From positions 50,342,212-50,406,211 of the forward strand of contig QVOM02000112.1 of NCBI GenBank assembly GCA_003586115.2: DNA of 64,000 nucleotides, in the 5' to 3' direction. This DNA comes from Salvator merianae. Taxonomy: Eukaryota; Chordata; Lepidosauria; Squamata; Teiidae. The notes beneath the pieces were generated by a model that worked only from the letters and a program-made list of their open reading frames with translations, did not search any database and was not told where the DNA came from. Made by a program: the position numbers and the translations under genes. Every line of letters starts with the position of its first letter. Positions within the stretch are counted from its first letter, which is position 1. Positions 35,472-46,950 of this stretch are shown here, in pieces.

Positions 35472-36895
35472 GGTTATCATAGCAGAAAAGGCTTTTGCTG
35501 ATGATGTCAGATAGATCTCCCCAAATTACAATCAGAGTGTAGCCAAATCTATAAGGGAGAAAGCAGTCCTTTATGTAACATGGTTCCAAGCTGTTTTAAC
35601 GCTTGGCACATCAAAACCAAGAAGTTAAATTTGGTCCAGTAGTGGACTAGCAAACTAGCTATTTCTTGTAGTAGTTGCACTTAGCAGCCTAAGCTGCCAC
35701 ATTCTGCAGATTTTAAACTAGTTGTCATTTCTTTATTACAAAAAAAAATTAAAAACACATCTTATTCTCTCTTTGCCCTATATTCATAAAAGACATTGGA
35801 AGAAATGTGTTAAATCTTTTTTGCTATCATTCCCGGGAAGTTCACCATATACCTCCACTCTCTCACACAAACACAAATATATAATATATGTAGATGTTGT
35901 ACAAATAAAGTTAACTATGATAACTTGAGATACTTTGGCAATATGGTGTCCTTCTGATGTTCAAAACAGCAGTATCTGGAAGCTGCAGTTTAAAATATTT
36001 GAAAAGTGTTAGGGAGGAAATCCTTAGCAAATAATATTCTTCATTTCTGTCCCAGAAATTGTCTTGCAATGCAGGGAATGACATTGTCTTGGTATTCAGC
36101 AGTGTCAGTTATATCTGAAAAGTAGCACTGTCAAAGGTACCCTTTTCAATTAATGACATGAGTTTCAGTTTCAACTACTATTTTATCATTACTGTTCTTC
36201 TATGCTTCCCTTCATCTGAATTAATCAAGTATTGATTTGTAATGTAGAGAAAGTGTAACAGTTTAAGAAAAAAGAACACCGGGAAATAAAAAAAAGTTCA
36301 TTTATATGTAACACTGTGAAAGACAATCCCTGCTCTCCTTTCACAAGAGAAGTTTCCTATTTGCCATCTGCATTTTCAATTAAGCATGTGCTGTGGATCA
36401 GTTTCCTCTTCTCTGTACCACCCCATTACTCTGCTTCCCAGATCCAAGATGTGCGGAGGGGGCCGTGATGGGAAGCGTTGTGTGATCTACTGTCATGTCA
36501 TGTCACATCACTGTCTTCTTGGCTCAGGAATTCAGCTGCCTTGTCTATCCAAATGGTGCCAAGTCTGTTCAGTCAGGGTTAAACCAGCTTGGCACAGCCC
36601 GGATAGCTGAACTGGTTGACTTGGTGCAACATTTGAACAGAGCCCATCAAGTCTTCCCTTAGCTCTCCAGCTTCTGCCCTGAACTAAAACACATGCCTAG
36701 TTTCTATTAAAAATAACTTGGGGGGAATTGCTCTCCAGTTAATCAGAGGCATCTTTTTATTTTATGAACTTTTTCCAATCAGTTAATCTAACTATACATA
36801 GCCCAGTTATAATAAACATGCTCTGATGACTAAGACTTAAAAACATACAGAGATTCTTTAGGCCAAATTCATAATAAAGTGAGTAAACATACTGT
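35472..36895. other. Non-coding stretch
   Basis: No gene recognised. 36522-36620 holds an imperfect hairpin ('ggtgccaagt' facing 'cttggcaca', 'cagctgcc' facing 'ggatagctg'), perhaps another decayed MITE. Confidence 0.45.
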
Positions 36896-36899
36896 TTAG

Positions 36900-37760
36900 G
36901 CCATGAAGAGGTGGTGACAGCAACCAGTCTGGATAGCTTTAAGAAAGGGTTAGACAAATTCATGGAGAACAGGTGTGTTAAAGGCTACTAGACTGAATGT
37001 CTAGGTACTGCCTCCAGATTGGAGACAGGCAGGATGGGCCTGTTCGCACTACAGCGGTGGAACGTTCCTGTCCGTTCACTGGAACGGAGGCTTTGCACTT
37101 CCGCGGGCTCGCGCCTCACCCGATCTGAACCACATCGTACCCGATTCGTACCTGTTCCTGGGTAAGGCTAGACAAGTAAAAGCTTGTCTTCATTCCGACC
37201 TGCGCGATGGAGCGAAGATCGGGCACGGTGCTTTCGCACTCGCATCCGCATTTGAAATGGCGGCCGGGCGTGGCTGGCACAGCTGCGCATGCGTGGTCCG
37301 AAGCTTCACACCCCAGTCCGAAGCTTCACACCCCGGTCCGATGCTTCGTGCCCGGGATAGCCCTTTGGGCATGGCAGCCTAGCTGCCGTTACGAAGCCGG
37401 CTCTGTAAGGAGCCCTCTGGTTACGAAGCGGAGCTCGATGGTACGGAGTGCAGTACCTAACTAGCGGCTGCCATTCGCACTGTTCCTTCTGCTGGTTGGC
37501 TTCGGGTCCGTTCCTCTGGCCGGGAGTGCGAATGGCAGCCAGCGTTCTCCAACCTCTCCGGTCCAAAGCCAACTACTGGGAATGGTCTACGGAGCTCAGT
37601 GCGAACAGGCCCGATGTCTCATTTGCAGGGAACCAAGATCAGGTGAAGGTCTTGCCTTTTTCTTCTACTTGAGAAGGCCCAGAAGCATTTGGTTGACCAC
37701 TGTGTGAGACAGCATGCTGGACTAAATGAATTGTGGCCAGAACCACAACCAAGATCCAGC
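36900..37760 (+). mobile_element. CR1-type LINE 3' end split by a DNA element
   Basis: Left part 36900-37035: 'gctttaagaaagggttagacaaattcatgg' and 'ctgcctccagattgg' match the CR1 coding end and 3' UTR seen at 44.6 kb. Right part 37616-37760: 'gtctcatttgcaggga', 'cttgcctttttcttctac', 'gcccagaagcatttgg' and 'gtgtgagacagcatgctgg' complete the CR1 end. The 577-bp element between them shows precise target-site duplication. Confidence 0.8.
37036..37612. mobile_element. CpG-rich 577-bp DNA transposon (Harbinger-like MITE)
   Basis: It has 15-bp perfect terminal inverted repeats: GGGCCTGTTCGCACT at the left and its exact complement at the right. A 3-bp direct repeat GAT flanks it at 37033-37035 and 37613-37615. 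The interior is unusually rich in CpG and has no protein frame of substance. It has about three tandem copies of a 20-bp unit (gtccgaagcttcacacccc plus one base) at 37296-37355. Three-base duplications and GGGCC-type ends suggest the PIF/Harbinger superfamily, which is inference. Undecayed CpG and perfect ends suggest a young insertion mobilised in trans. Confidence 0.85.
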
Positions 37761-37859
37761 TAGAATGTTTTAAATCTATACTTCTGATGCATTCCCAGGT
37801 CTGCAAGTTATCCTTTAAAATTACTTACACAGTTAATATTTGTATGAATCTGATCAGCA

Positions 37860-38000
37860 AACATTGCTATCTCACTGCTTACCCTTACTTCTAGATCATT
37901 TATGAATAAAGCACAGGTCCCAATACTGAACCTTGGGGTACCCCAGTTCTCACCTCTGAAAACTGTTTATTTATTATTACTCTCTGTTTCCTGTCCTAGC
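37860..38000 (+). repeat. Old amniote repeat of uncertain family
   Basis: 'atttatgaataaagcacaggtcccaatactgaaccttggggtacccc' and 'gttatttattattactctctgtttcctgtcc' (cores quoted in shortened form: 'ggtcccaatactgaacc', 'ctctgtttcctgtcct') are phrases I associate with a widely dispersed amniote retroposon end. I cannot name the family. Confidence 0.3.
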
Positions 38001-38079
38001 CTCGGAGCCCCCAGATCACCCATTTTCCCCTTCCCCATGCCTCCATGTTTCCGAGTAGGCCAAACTGGTATGCCAGTAG

Positions 38080-38257
38080 TTCTCAATGTCTAGGACTACC
38101 GGCAATCCATATCAACCCCCGATCTGGATTATGCTCCATCCTGTGCAGATGGAGTGTACTAGCAATGGACGGGGCCTCCCGTATTCTGCACTAATTGTGG
38201 AAGGGAGGTCCTTAGTGCACTTGCTGATGAAGTATACCAGCAAGTACAGAAAGGCCC
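38080..38257. mobile_element. MITE fragment ending gtacagaaaggccc
   Basis: The right end 'caagtacagaaaggccc' and the interior 'gatctggattatgctccatcctgtgcagatg' (core 'gattatgctccatcctg') resemble the 35.0 and 42.3 kb elements. The left end is missing. Confidence 0.5.
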
Positions 38258-40350
38258 TTAGAACTGCTAAAGTTGAGTTCACATCCTGCAACTTATTTGC
38301 TTATTTTCTTTTCCTCTTCCCATTTTGTTTTAAAGATCAGAAGCAATAGAATAATTTCCCCTTCAATAGATTTTCCAATATTTAATGCCATATTAAATGA
38401 AACTGTATCTCCTAAAATAATGAATTGCTTCAGAATTTTCTGAGTTTATTGTTTTTCTAATAACGTGAATGGAACTAAGCTGTTCTGAAATTACCCCCAT
38501 CCCCACACTCATGTCCCAAATCTTTCCCATAATGCTCAAGTTTTCTATGTAATTTAACTGGAAGAGAAAAGGAGGAAAAATCCCTGACATCTATGCAAAG
38601 GACAATTGGAACATTAGCAATAATAGTTTAAAAAGCCTAAGATAAAACGTGTTTAATCCTTTACCTGGAATATTTGCAGAATGTCATATGAAACACTGTT
38701 AAATACAGTGTTAGAAACAGATCAACTGGCCAAGTTATGAACAACACTATGCCACTATGTTAGGCTGTGTTCTGAGGTGACTTTGAGCTGGCTCTGAGAC
38801 TGATTGCAGGTGGGATTGTTCACACACCAGTCTGCTCTTCCTCCCATGGAGATTCTAGAGTAGGTAAAATGAATTAGAAGTGGAATGAGAACACAAGGGC
38901 CACACACTACTGTTGCCAAAGCGCTTCTGAAGCAATTTTTTTGCTATACGTGTTTTCAACCTAAGACTCACCTAGCTTTCCCAAACAAACTGGGCCTCAA
39001 ATTCTAAAAAAACAGCATATTCCATGTACGAGTAGAATGGTCTTTTGTAGACTCAAATATTGTTAGAATTGTTACATCTGATTCTTGCATTTTCCATCCT
39101 GTAATGTTATCTTTCTCATTGTATTGGCATTGTATAGTTTCATGCCTCCCCAAAATTCTCACGTCTTTGAGCTTAGATATCTGCTGATGCAAACTCGGGG
39201 TAAGTTCATACATGTCTTTTTGGATGCCCTTGGGGCTCAAGCGACAAATGTAAAATATAAAAGAACACTTTACCTCATTTTGAAGACTCTCCTTGTAGAA
39301 CCCTTTTGCAGATGCAAATAAATTACTCTCAGGGCAAGCTGCAGTTTGGGATGGAAGGGGTGGGAGAGTATGAGACTCTTGTAGCCAATAGTAGCCTGCT
39401 CCCACCACTGACCAATCAGGACCATAGAAAATCAATTTGGCAGCAGTCAATTAGGCAAGGACGTGAGGCACAGAACATGGCAAGGGGACCGGGGAAATAA
39501 GAAAAAGTCTTATTTCTTTTTAAAATGTATGTGACACGCTTATTTGTAATGCATCTGCAGATGGAGCGCTCTGGGATCAAAGAACACCCCAGAACTACCC
39601 TGTGTGATCACATCCTTGGATTTGTAAAGCCATTACTGTCTCAGCCCAGGTTGAGCTTAGGCAGAATAAACTCCATTATAATACATTGTTTGGCATTACA
39701 CTCATAATTTGCAGTGAACCCAAGGAAACACATGGTATCACACATTTGCTATTTCTTGATCCTGTTCATGCATGCTCAGGAGAAGGCCTTGCCAACATTT
39801 AATTTCACTTTTGACAACTTGTAGTATCTTGTATTATTTTTCTCCTTATTGTGTCCACTATCTGAGATTATTCAGATTTTGTCTCTTAGTCACAGAGTTA
39901 AATTATCAGCTCTAGAGTTTGCCATCCCAATGTCTTCTGCTGAACATTCAGTAGCAACCGGTGAACATTGTTATAAGCTGCTGCAACACATGAGTGCCTC
40001 TATAACAATACAGGACATGGAACCAGGATAACTCCCTCCCACTCCTGCATTCCCTGCCCCATGTGCAGGTTTAGAGTCTTTGCTGGCAGTTTTCATGCAC
40101 TATTGCAGATGCAGAAGTGTATTACCTCTGATGCTTGGAATGCCACAAAATGGAAATAGATCATAATGAAACCTCCTTCTTCAAGATTTCATATCAAAGC
40201 AGCATAACAACTGTTGATCACAGGACACCTGCATGCATATGCGTGCTGCATGTAAACACGAGTGCTATGAAACTGCAATACTGGTATCACAAATCCATAT
40301 TCTCACTCACTCACACACATACATGTTATCACTGGTGCAGCAATTATGGT
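38258..40350. other. Non-coding stretch
   Basis: No gene is supported. The longest frame is 148 residues on the minus strand (39004-39450); it has no domain or repeat I recognise. A plus-strand 78-residue frame overlaps it, which argues against either being coding. Confidence 0.45.
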
Positions 40351-40356
40351 CTAATC

Positions 40357-40545
40357 TCTATGTTTGTTGGGTATCATTGAGTCATGGCCAACTCCTGGTT
40401 AACTGCATGGGCACCTCCATGCAGTTTTCTTAGCAAAGATGCAGAAGTGTGATTTGCAATTGCCTGTTTCCAGGGAGAGACTGGGGATCAAATCAACAAT
40501 TCTCTGCTTTCCAGGCAGTTTGCTCTACCACTGAGCTACAGTCAC
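40357..40545 (-). mobile_element. Sauria-type SINE, minus strand
   Basis: Plus-strand reading: tail 'gttgggtatcattgag', then 'caactcctggttaactg', 'gcagttttcttagca', 'gggagagactggggatc' and the head complement 'gctctaccactgagctacag'. The A box is intact. The B-box region is diverged (ggggatcaaatcaac). Confidence 0.85.
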
Positions 40546-41685
40546 TCCCAATCTATATGTTGATGGCAGCATTTACCATGTGATAAAGAGTGTAATGGCA
40601 GAATGCTGATGCAGACCCTGTTGCACAGTAGTGCTGTGATTGTGGTTGATGGTACAGTTGCCAAGGAGAAGGTGAGCTCCTGAGGTTATAGTAGATTTTA
40701 TTTATACTGCTACTTTTGTAATTCAACCTTACTGCAAGGAAAGCAATAAAGTTCTCAACCATATAACATTAGCACAGGGGTAGCATTACAGTTATTTAGC
40801 ACTGTGGGATCAGAGGATCAGACTTTTAGAAGAACTCTGACGAACTTAATAGCAAATACTAAATTATGGATCTACAGCACAGAGAAAAGTGATTTAAAAG
40901 ATTTATATGCAAACCATATTGTTGCTCTAATCACCTCATATACTGCACATCAAGTTCTGAAATGGAAAAGTATAGACTATGAATGAAACCTAAATGCAAT
41001 ATTGGAAGAACATTTTTCCCAGGCTAGTGGGAAGGTTAAGCATAAATGTATGCAAGCTTTTATTTGTATTGCTAGATAATGCACGCTACAAATAGAACCA
41101 GCAACAAATGCAGCTATAAGGAGGGGCTGCAATTTACTATTGCAGCCAGACAAGAATGCTGGCCAGAACCCTTTTTAAGAAGTTTAACTCATCCTGATCA
41201 CATTCAAGTCAAACTTCTCCCAGTCCAGCAGAACCTGTTTGGCATATTGGGACAAGGAGCTCTTCCTCCCTGCCCCACCTGTATCAGCTTGCAGGCAAAT
41301 CATAGGAAACCGGATGCTACCTAATACACAGAATAATACTGCCAATATAGCAGGGGGACAGCTGAAGGTACAAAGTGAAAGCCAGCTTCTCTGTATTTCC
41401 TTAGCAAGCTGACACAGGCTAGCTGGGGGGAGGGGGGGGAGTTTATTTAAGAGTGACCATAACCTTGAAAGAGTACACAGTGGGGAGCAGTTCAGCCACC
41501 CATTGTTCTCCATAGCCAAACCAATCTGAACTGGCTCATTCTTAAACTGATCTTGGGTTGGGTGAGGTCAAGCCCAACCTAAACCAGAATTGATTTGGTG
41601 TGAGCTAGAACCAAACTGCCAAATTTCAAATATCCTACTACATTCCATCAACTAGTATTCTTGCTGGTAATCTTGCTGGATCCAT
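40546..41685. other. Non-coding stretch
   Basis: No gene or repeat recognised, apart from a G-rich run at 41427-41440. Frames up to 111 residues lie on both strands without recognisable content. Confidence 0.45.
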
Positions 41686-41689
41686 ACCA

Positions 41690-41942
41690 TCTCAGTGGCC
41701 GGGAAGCATCCGGCTGCTGCCATGGCAACTGGCAGTGCTGCACAGTGCAGCAGTGCCTCTGCACCCAGAAACATGTTCGAATGCACTGTACTGGGAGCTG
41801 GCTATCTAATTTGTGCTCCATGGCTACTCACGATTAGGAGCAGTGATATGCTGTTCCCAATCATGAGGACCTCTGCAGAGTGCAGAAGCATTGTACTAGC
41901 GAGCGTCTCAGACGCTCGCCTGTACAAAGTACAAACAGGCCC
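41690..41942. mobile_element. MITE fragment, right end preserved
   Basis: It ends 'aaagtacaaacaggccc' and contains a perfect palindrome 'gagcgtctcagacgctc', plus 'gtgctccatggctactcac' and 'aatcatgaggacctctgcag' related to the 33.7 kb element in reverse. The left terminal repeat is not found. Confidence 0.55.
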
Positions 41943-42269
41943 TAAGTATCCCTAAGTTCTTAATATGCAGCCTTTAGATTTCCCTGTCTATTTAGGTAAG
42001 TTTAGATTTCTTAAAAACTTACATATTCATTATTTAGGTAGGGGTTTTTTTTAGACTTTTTAAAACCAAAATATTACTTTATTTTTTGCATTTCTGCAAA
42101 ACTTGAAAATATACAACAATATAGATAGTGCTATTGGGCTACACTTGAAGACTGCTATTACACAAATGTGAGTCAATTCTGCATATCTGAAGTAAGCAGC
42201 TAAAAAAAGGACAATGATAAAAATAACTAGTGTGTGATCCTAGGATCGGTCCATTGTGAAAACCAGTAA

Positions 42270-42681
42270 CTATGGACGTCTTTTCACTTACCTGAGCAGG
42301 TCTGGATCTGTGAATCTGGATCACGCAGGAGCAGGTCCTGATCTGTTCTGGACCAGCCCCCGTGTTGTCCCTGAAGTTCATGTGGAGCTGGCCCCAATGG
42401 TCAGAAATGAAAATTCCTGGTCTTGGAGCCCCAAGGGAATCCATTTTGGTGATGCAACAAGGCACACCGCTGAAAAGAGTATCCCATGGCCCTAGTACAC
42501 AGGTAAACTTCATTATGAATGTCTATCTGTAGTTTGGGGCCTCCTGATCTGGAATACGCTCCATCTTGTGCTTTCGGGGGTGGCTTTCAGGAGTGTGACC
42601 TCTCTAGCCCACACCAACGTATGGACAAAAGAGGCCGAGAAAACAACCAAGATCCGGAACAGAGTAACTGTAGAAAGGCCC
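42270..42681. mobile_element. Degraded MITE of the 35.0 kb subfamily, reverse orientation
   Basis: Left 'ggacgtcttttcacttacc', right 'ctgtagaaaggccc'. Internal 'gggaatccattttggtgatgc', 'ctgatctggaatacgctcc' and 'ccacaccaacgtatgg' align with the longer members. Several small deletions or rearrangements. Confidence 0.6.
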
Positions 42682-43051
42682 TATGTGTCTTCGTTGATAA
42701 TATGGAAAAATATTTTATTTAGCAAATAGAAATGCATTCCTGTCTGAAAAGTTACAAGGGAAATATTTAAGAAGAAAGTTGAAGTGTTCCAATTACTAGT
42801 TCCAATCGAAGTTTTATTTAATTTCCATACTGAATGAACCATAATTGCTTTCTACAGTCTTCTATACTGTGCAATGAAGTAGCAAATCTGAGCAGTTATT
42901 ACAACACTTAGGAGACAGTGATTAACATTCAGAAATATAAGGAGGAAATTAATTGAGATTTAATTTTTAAAGAATCAGTTTAAAATGAATTTGAATACAG
43001 AAATTTTATATTTGCCAAAAACTAAAACAAAGACCTCCTAGCAAAATTAAA

Positions 43052-43392
43052 GGGTGCCTGTTTGTGCAAGTCAGAAACACGAGGCAGAACATAAATCTAT
43101 TAAGCCACACACACCTTGGCTGATGGACAGGCGGCACCAAGTGGTGGCGGCACCAAACCCGTGCCATGGAAAAAGCCTCATGCAGACAAGGTCATAGTGG
43201 GACTTCCATTCAAGTCAGTCATTCTCAGCAAAGCTCCATTGAAATCGGGTGTTTTAAAACTTTCCACTTTAGAACAAGATAACTACCCTGTTCTAATGTG
43301 GAGTGGACCACACTGAGGCTACAGGCTGCTCCCGGTCATGTGGGCCTCTGCGTCATGCAGACGCTCACTAGGCCCAAAGTGCAAAAAGGCCC
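43052..43392. mobile_element. MITE, about 341 bp
   Basis: Ends ggtgcctgtttgtgcaagtc and aaagtgcaaaaaggccc. Interior 'ctttagaacaagataact' facing 'ccctgttctaatgtgg', and 'gtcatgtgggcctctgc' as in the 33.7 kb element. Diverged member of the same family. Confidence 0.6.
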
Positions 43393-43859
43393 ATCAACAG
43401 ACTAAACTTAGGCATACTTAACTTGGCCATAAATTCATTATCAAGTTTGCCATGCTTATATTGGAAAACAACAAAAATCCTCTCTTTTTTAAAGGTCCTC
43501 AGATGTTGATATCAAGTAATATTATTCAGCTGACAATAATGACTACAGGTAGAAAGTTAGTACATGGGATGGGAAGCGCTGTGCTTAATTTGGAAGGTTT
43601 TTTTATTAGGCTATAGCCTAAGTTCTCTATTTCTCATTGGGACTTCTAGTGCAATGCTGCTCTCTAAACATGAAACTATACATCATTAATATTTTAAATT
43701 TATGACACAAATTCCTAATGTGGACAGATAGGCCCTTTGGGAGAATTCTTGTTTATTCCATTCATCCATATAGACATAAATATTTAGAAAAATACGTCCC
43801 GGGAATCAAATTTCCAGATTCAAACACAGCAAACAAATAAAGTGTAAAAATCAAAGTTA
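43393..43859. other. Non-coding stretch
   Basis: Nothing recognised. It is AT-rich and leads into the CR1 fragment. Confidence 0.5.
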
Positions 43860-44875
43860 TATACTGCTATATGGGGTCCTGCAAAGTTCAGTATTGGGAC
43901 TTGTACTTTTTAATTTATTAATAAATGATCTGGAACCAGGGATAAATGGTGAGATAGCAAAGTTTGCTGAATTGCTCAGGGTAGTAAAAAACTGAAATTG
44001 CAAAGAGCTTCAGAAGGATCTCTTGACACTGGGTGAGCAGACAACAAAGCAGAAAATCTTACCAAGTGCAAAGTAATGTACATTGGGGCTTTCTATGACA
44101 GATCAGGAAAGGGATCTTGGGGTTCTGGAGTTCTGGTGGACAACCCAACGAAGGTGTCAACGCAGTGCACAGCAGCAGTGAAGAAAGCAAATTTAATGCT
44201 AAGGTTAATTAGGAAGGGAATAGAAAATAAGTCGGCAATCATCATTGTGTCTCTTTATAAATCTATGGTGAGGCCACATTTGGAATACTGTGTACAATTC
44301 TAACCACCACATCTCAGAAAGGCTGTTGTGGAACAGGAAAAGGTGTAGAAAAGGGCTACAAGAAATGATCAATGGGCTGGAACACTCCCTCACGAAATCA
44401 GGCTGCAACATTTAGATCTCTTCAACCTTGAAAGAGGCTGTATAAGAAGTGACCTCACTGAAGTATATAAAATCATGCATGGTGTGAAAAAGGTGGACAG
44501 ACACCACAAGAACCGGGGGCGCTGTATGAAACTGATGGATAGGAGAGTTAGGACCAATAAGGGGAAGTATTTTTTTCATCCGGGGAATCATTGGTCTATG
44601 GAATTTACTACCAGAAGAGGCGGCTGGATAGCTTTATGAAAGGGTTAGACAAATTCATGGAGTACAGGTATAATCAATGACTACTAGAATGGATGACTAG
44701 GTACTGTCTCCAGGTTGGACAGGCAGGATGCCTGTAAAGGCCATTTGCAGGGAGTCAAGAGTAGGTCAAGGTTTTGCCTTTGTCTTCTGCTTGAGAAAGC
44801 CCAGAAGCAATTAGTGGGTCACTATGTGCTGGACTAGATGGGTTATGGCCAAATTGTGACCTTAAATAGTATTAT
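43860..44875 (+). pseudogene. CR1-type LINE, ORF2 C-terminus and 3' end
   Basis: The best LINE fragment in the window. Plus-strand frames read N-D-L-E-P-G-I-N-G-E-I-A-K-F-A (reverse transcriptase), then L-V-D-N-P-T-K-V-S-T-Q-C-T-A-A-V-K-K-A-N and 'LYKSMVRPHLEYCVQF' at 44130-44303, the strongly conserved CR1 C-terminal region. Next come the equivalents of 'LFNLERGCIRSDLTEVYKIMHGV' and 'RFFHPGN'. The 3' UTR follows: 'gtcaaggttttgcctttgtcttc', 'gcccagaagcaatt', 'gtgctggactagatggg'. Frameshifts and stops make it inactive. CR1 encodes an endonuclease and reverse transcriptase for target-primed retrotransposition. Confidence 0.85.
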
Positions 44876-45108
44876 GTCCCCTCAGTTTCCTTTCCAATCT
44901 AGATGTGAAGGAAAGCTGTGCTGCCCAGAACAAGATTTAAAGCAATGGGAGAAAGGGAGAGGGAGGAAAACCTGCACCACCCGAAAGTATGCTGATCTGC
45001 ATTTTAAAAAAAACCAAAACTGCTTGCCATATAGCATATGGTACAATCCAACTGGCATCATACCAAGGACGTCGAGAGAAAAACTTTGCTGCTTTGCTTC
45101 TGAACAGG
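44876..45108. other. Flank of the donor block, unassigned
   Basis: Two 124-residue plus-strand frames (44838-45212 and 44989-45363) overlap here in different phases. Neither shows a recognisable domain. Confidence 0.4.
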
Positions 45109-45250
45109 TTTGTGGCTATCAGAAGAAAAAGGCAATTACTGACAGTTTATGCTCCTCCATCAACCATCTATGCCCTTTTCTATCCCATTCAGGAGGGTCC
45201 CTCAATTTGTGAAATCAGATTTCAGTGGACACTGGTACAAGGGCGAATTG
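45109..45250 (+). repeat. 142-bp block duplicated inverted at 47.8 kb (presumed donor)
   Basis: This block, from ggtttgtggctatcag to gtacaagggcgaattg, reappears as reverse complement at 47782-47924 with about seven mismatches (roughly 95% identity). The other copy interrupts a SINE, so this one is the likely source. I do not recognise the block as a repeat family. It is open in several frames on both strands but has no known domain. Confidence 0.9.
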
Positions 45251-45920
45251 GCAAAACACTGCTTCCCTGCTTCCTCCAGTTGAAAGGGCAACCAGGTGAT
45301 CCGAAGCGCTCCTCTAAAGACAAAGGTGCTATTCTGAATTCTTTGCATAGTCTACAGCAGTAGGAACTAGCTGCCATACACAAACTCTTCCAGCAAGTAA
45401 AGCGCTTTGCATGGGGAGAGAATTAGATACTGAATAAATTATTGCCAAAAAATAATTTGCACTTCAAGGAACACTATCAGTCTGTATCTGCTGAGAAATA
45501 CCATGGTTTAAACGCAATGGAATGATGCACAAAAAAAATTGTTTTCTTTGTCACAGTTCCTCCTTGCACCAAGCAATGAGATTTAAACTGCTACACTTGA
45601 TTAATCAGTGAAAATTGCTCAGAATCTTTTCAGGCCTGAATGCAATGCTCACAAAAGCACGAAGATTAGTTTGACTGGAGCCAGTAACTGCCAGTGTATT
45701 GCTGCCACATGCTTCACAGATAATTCTTTTGTCCTTTTACCCTTCTGTGAAGGCAGTAGTGTCAAGGTTACCTGTCAAAATCAACGAATTTTATAAGATT
45801 AACAGCACAAGGATAGGCATATCAACTCAATGAGACTTGGTTCCATGCAACTATACATAGGATTGAAACTTTTGGGATTGGCTGCTCAGCAGGCAAGCAT
45901 GTTATTGAAAACTGAAGGCA
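45251..45920. other. Non-coding stretch
   Basis: No gene or repeat recognised. Confidence 0.5.
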
Positions 45921-45927
45921 TCAAAAC

Positions 45928-45990
45928 AAAATGGACGAGTCTTTGGAGAGGGGCGGCATATAAATCCAATAAATAAATAAATAAATACGA
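45928..45990 (+). repeat. LINE/SINE tail with (AAAT)n
   Basis: 'gagaggggcggcatataaat' followed by 'ccaataaataaataaataaat' is a tail very common in squamate genomes at the 3' end of LINE-related retroposons. No body is recognisable upstream. Confidence 0.55.
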
Positions 45991-46490
45991 ATGCTACTAA
46001 CTTTCCTTTCCCGTGTTCTTCTTAGATATCTAAGGCATGTGTCCAACATTTTGTTCATCCTCAGAGCTTCCTGCCCTTTATAGGTATATTTGGATGGAGT
46101 CATTGTTGCTCCATGATTTGTTCTTATGTCCAAATTCATTACCATGAGGCCAACAGGAGAGCACTGGGAACAGATAGATGTTCTTATTGATCAACATTTT
46201 GGTCTGCAGCAATCAAAACATGACTTGACAAGATCAAAGTAAGACTGGCAACCTCACCTTCAATCTACCCTCAAGGCTACTGCTTCAAAACCCAGCATAT
46301 GTTGCTTGAACCTATCCTTCAAAACCCATTAATCAAGATTGAGCCCTGAGTTGCAATCTTAGTTTGCAAAGCAAGTACACACTGTCATTTGCTAGCATGG
46401 TAAGAGCATTACCATGGCTTGTGTCTGAACAAGTTTGTATGCTACTAAAGTGGCCTAGATTTGTAAAGACTAAATTTCTACAAGCCCAGA
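45991..46490. other. Non-coding stretch
   Basis: No gene or repeat recognised. Confidence 0.5.
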
Positions 46491-46512
46491 TCTCTACAAG
46501 GGCGAGGGGAAG

Positions 46513-46950
46513 ATGGGACTTACCCTGTCACAGTCGCTCTCCTCACTCGCCTTGCTTCCTCTCTCAGTTAGCTTTGCAGCCAGGAGGGGGAGGGTCCATG
46601 CAGGCTTCACAGTGATTGTTGTGGTCCTCATGACCTGTTGTGACCCCGGGTTCTTGGGCCTTCTCACAGAAAAACATTTTCCCATACAGGCTTGGCAGGG
46701 GCCACAGCAAGGCCCGGGAACCCTGGAGTCACAATGGGCCATGCAGGTCAGTGATGTCATCATGAAGCCTGGACAGCTTCAAAGCCAGCTGGGAAAGGAA
46801 GTGAGGGGAATGAGAGCAACCCTAACCCGCATCTTCACAGAGGACCAGGCTTATGAGGTGTTGACCCACAAAACCCCAGCCCTCTTTGGCAGGTTTGTGT
46901 ACTGCAAACAACACAGGAATCTGTTTGATGCCCAAGCCTACCTGCAGTGA
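46513..46950 (+). other. Unassigned 145-residue open frame
   Basis: A plus-strand ATG frame with a hydrophobic N-terminal half (LSSLALLPLSVSF, then FTVIVVVLMTCC) and a more charged C-terminal third (GKEVRGMRATLTRIF, FGRFVYCKQHRNLFDAQAY). GC content is clearly above that of the flanks. A 90-residue minus-strand frame overlaps it, and no splice or promoter context stands out. It could be a decayed retrocopy, part of an unnamed transposon or chance in GC-richer DNA. I do not recognise it and claim no function. Confidence 0.2.

Noticed and set aside
44838..45363. Two overlapping 124-residue frames as a possible retrogene
   Set aside because: They are in different phases over the same DNA, neither has a recognisable domain, and the only notable content is the block copied to 47.8 kb.
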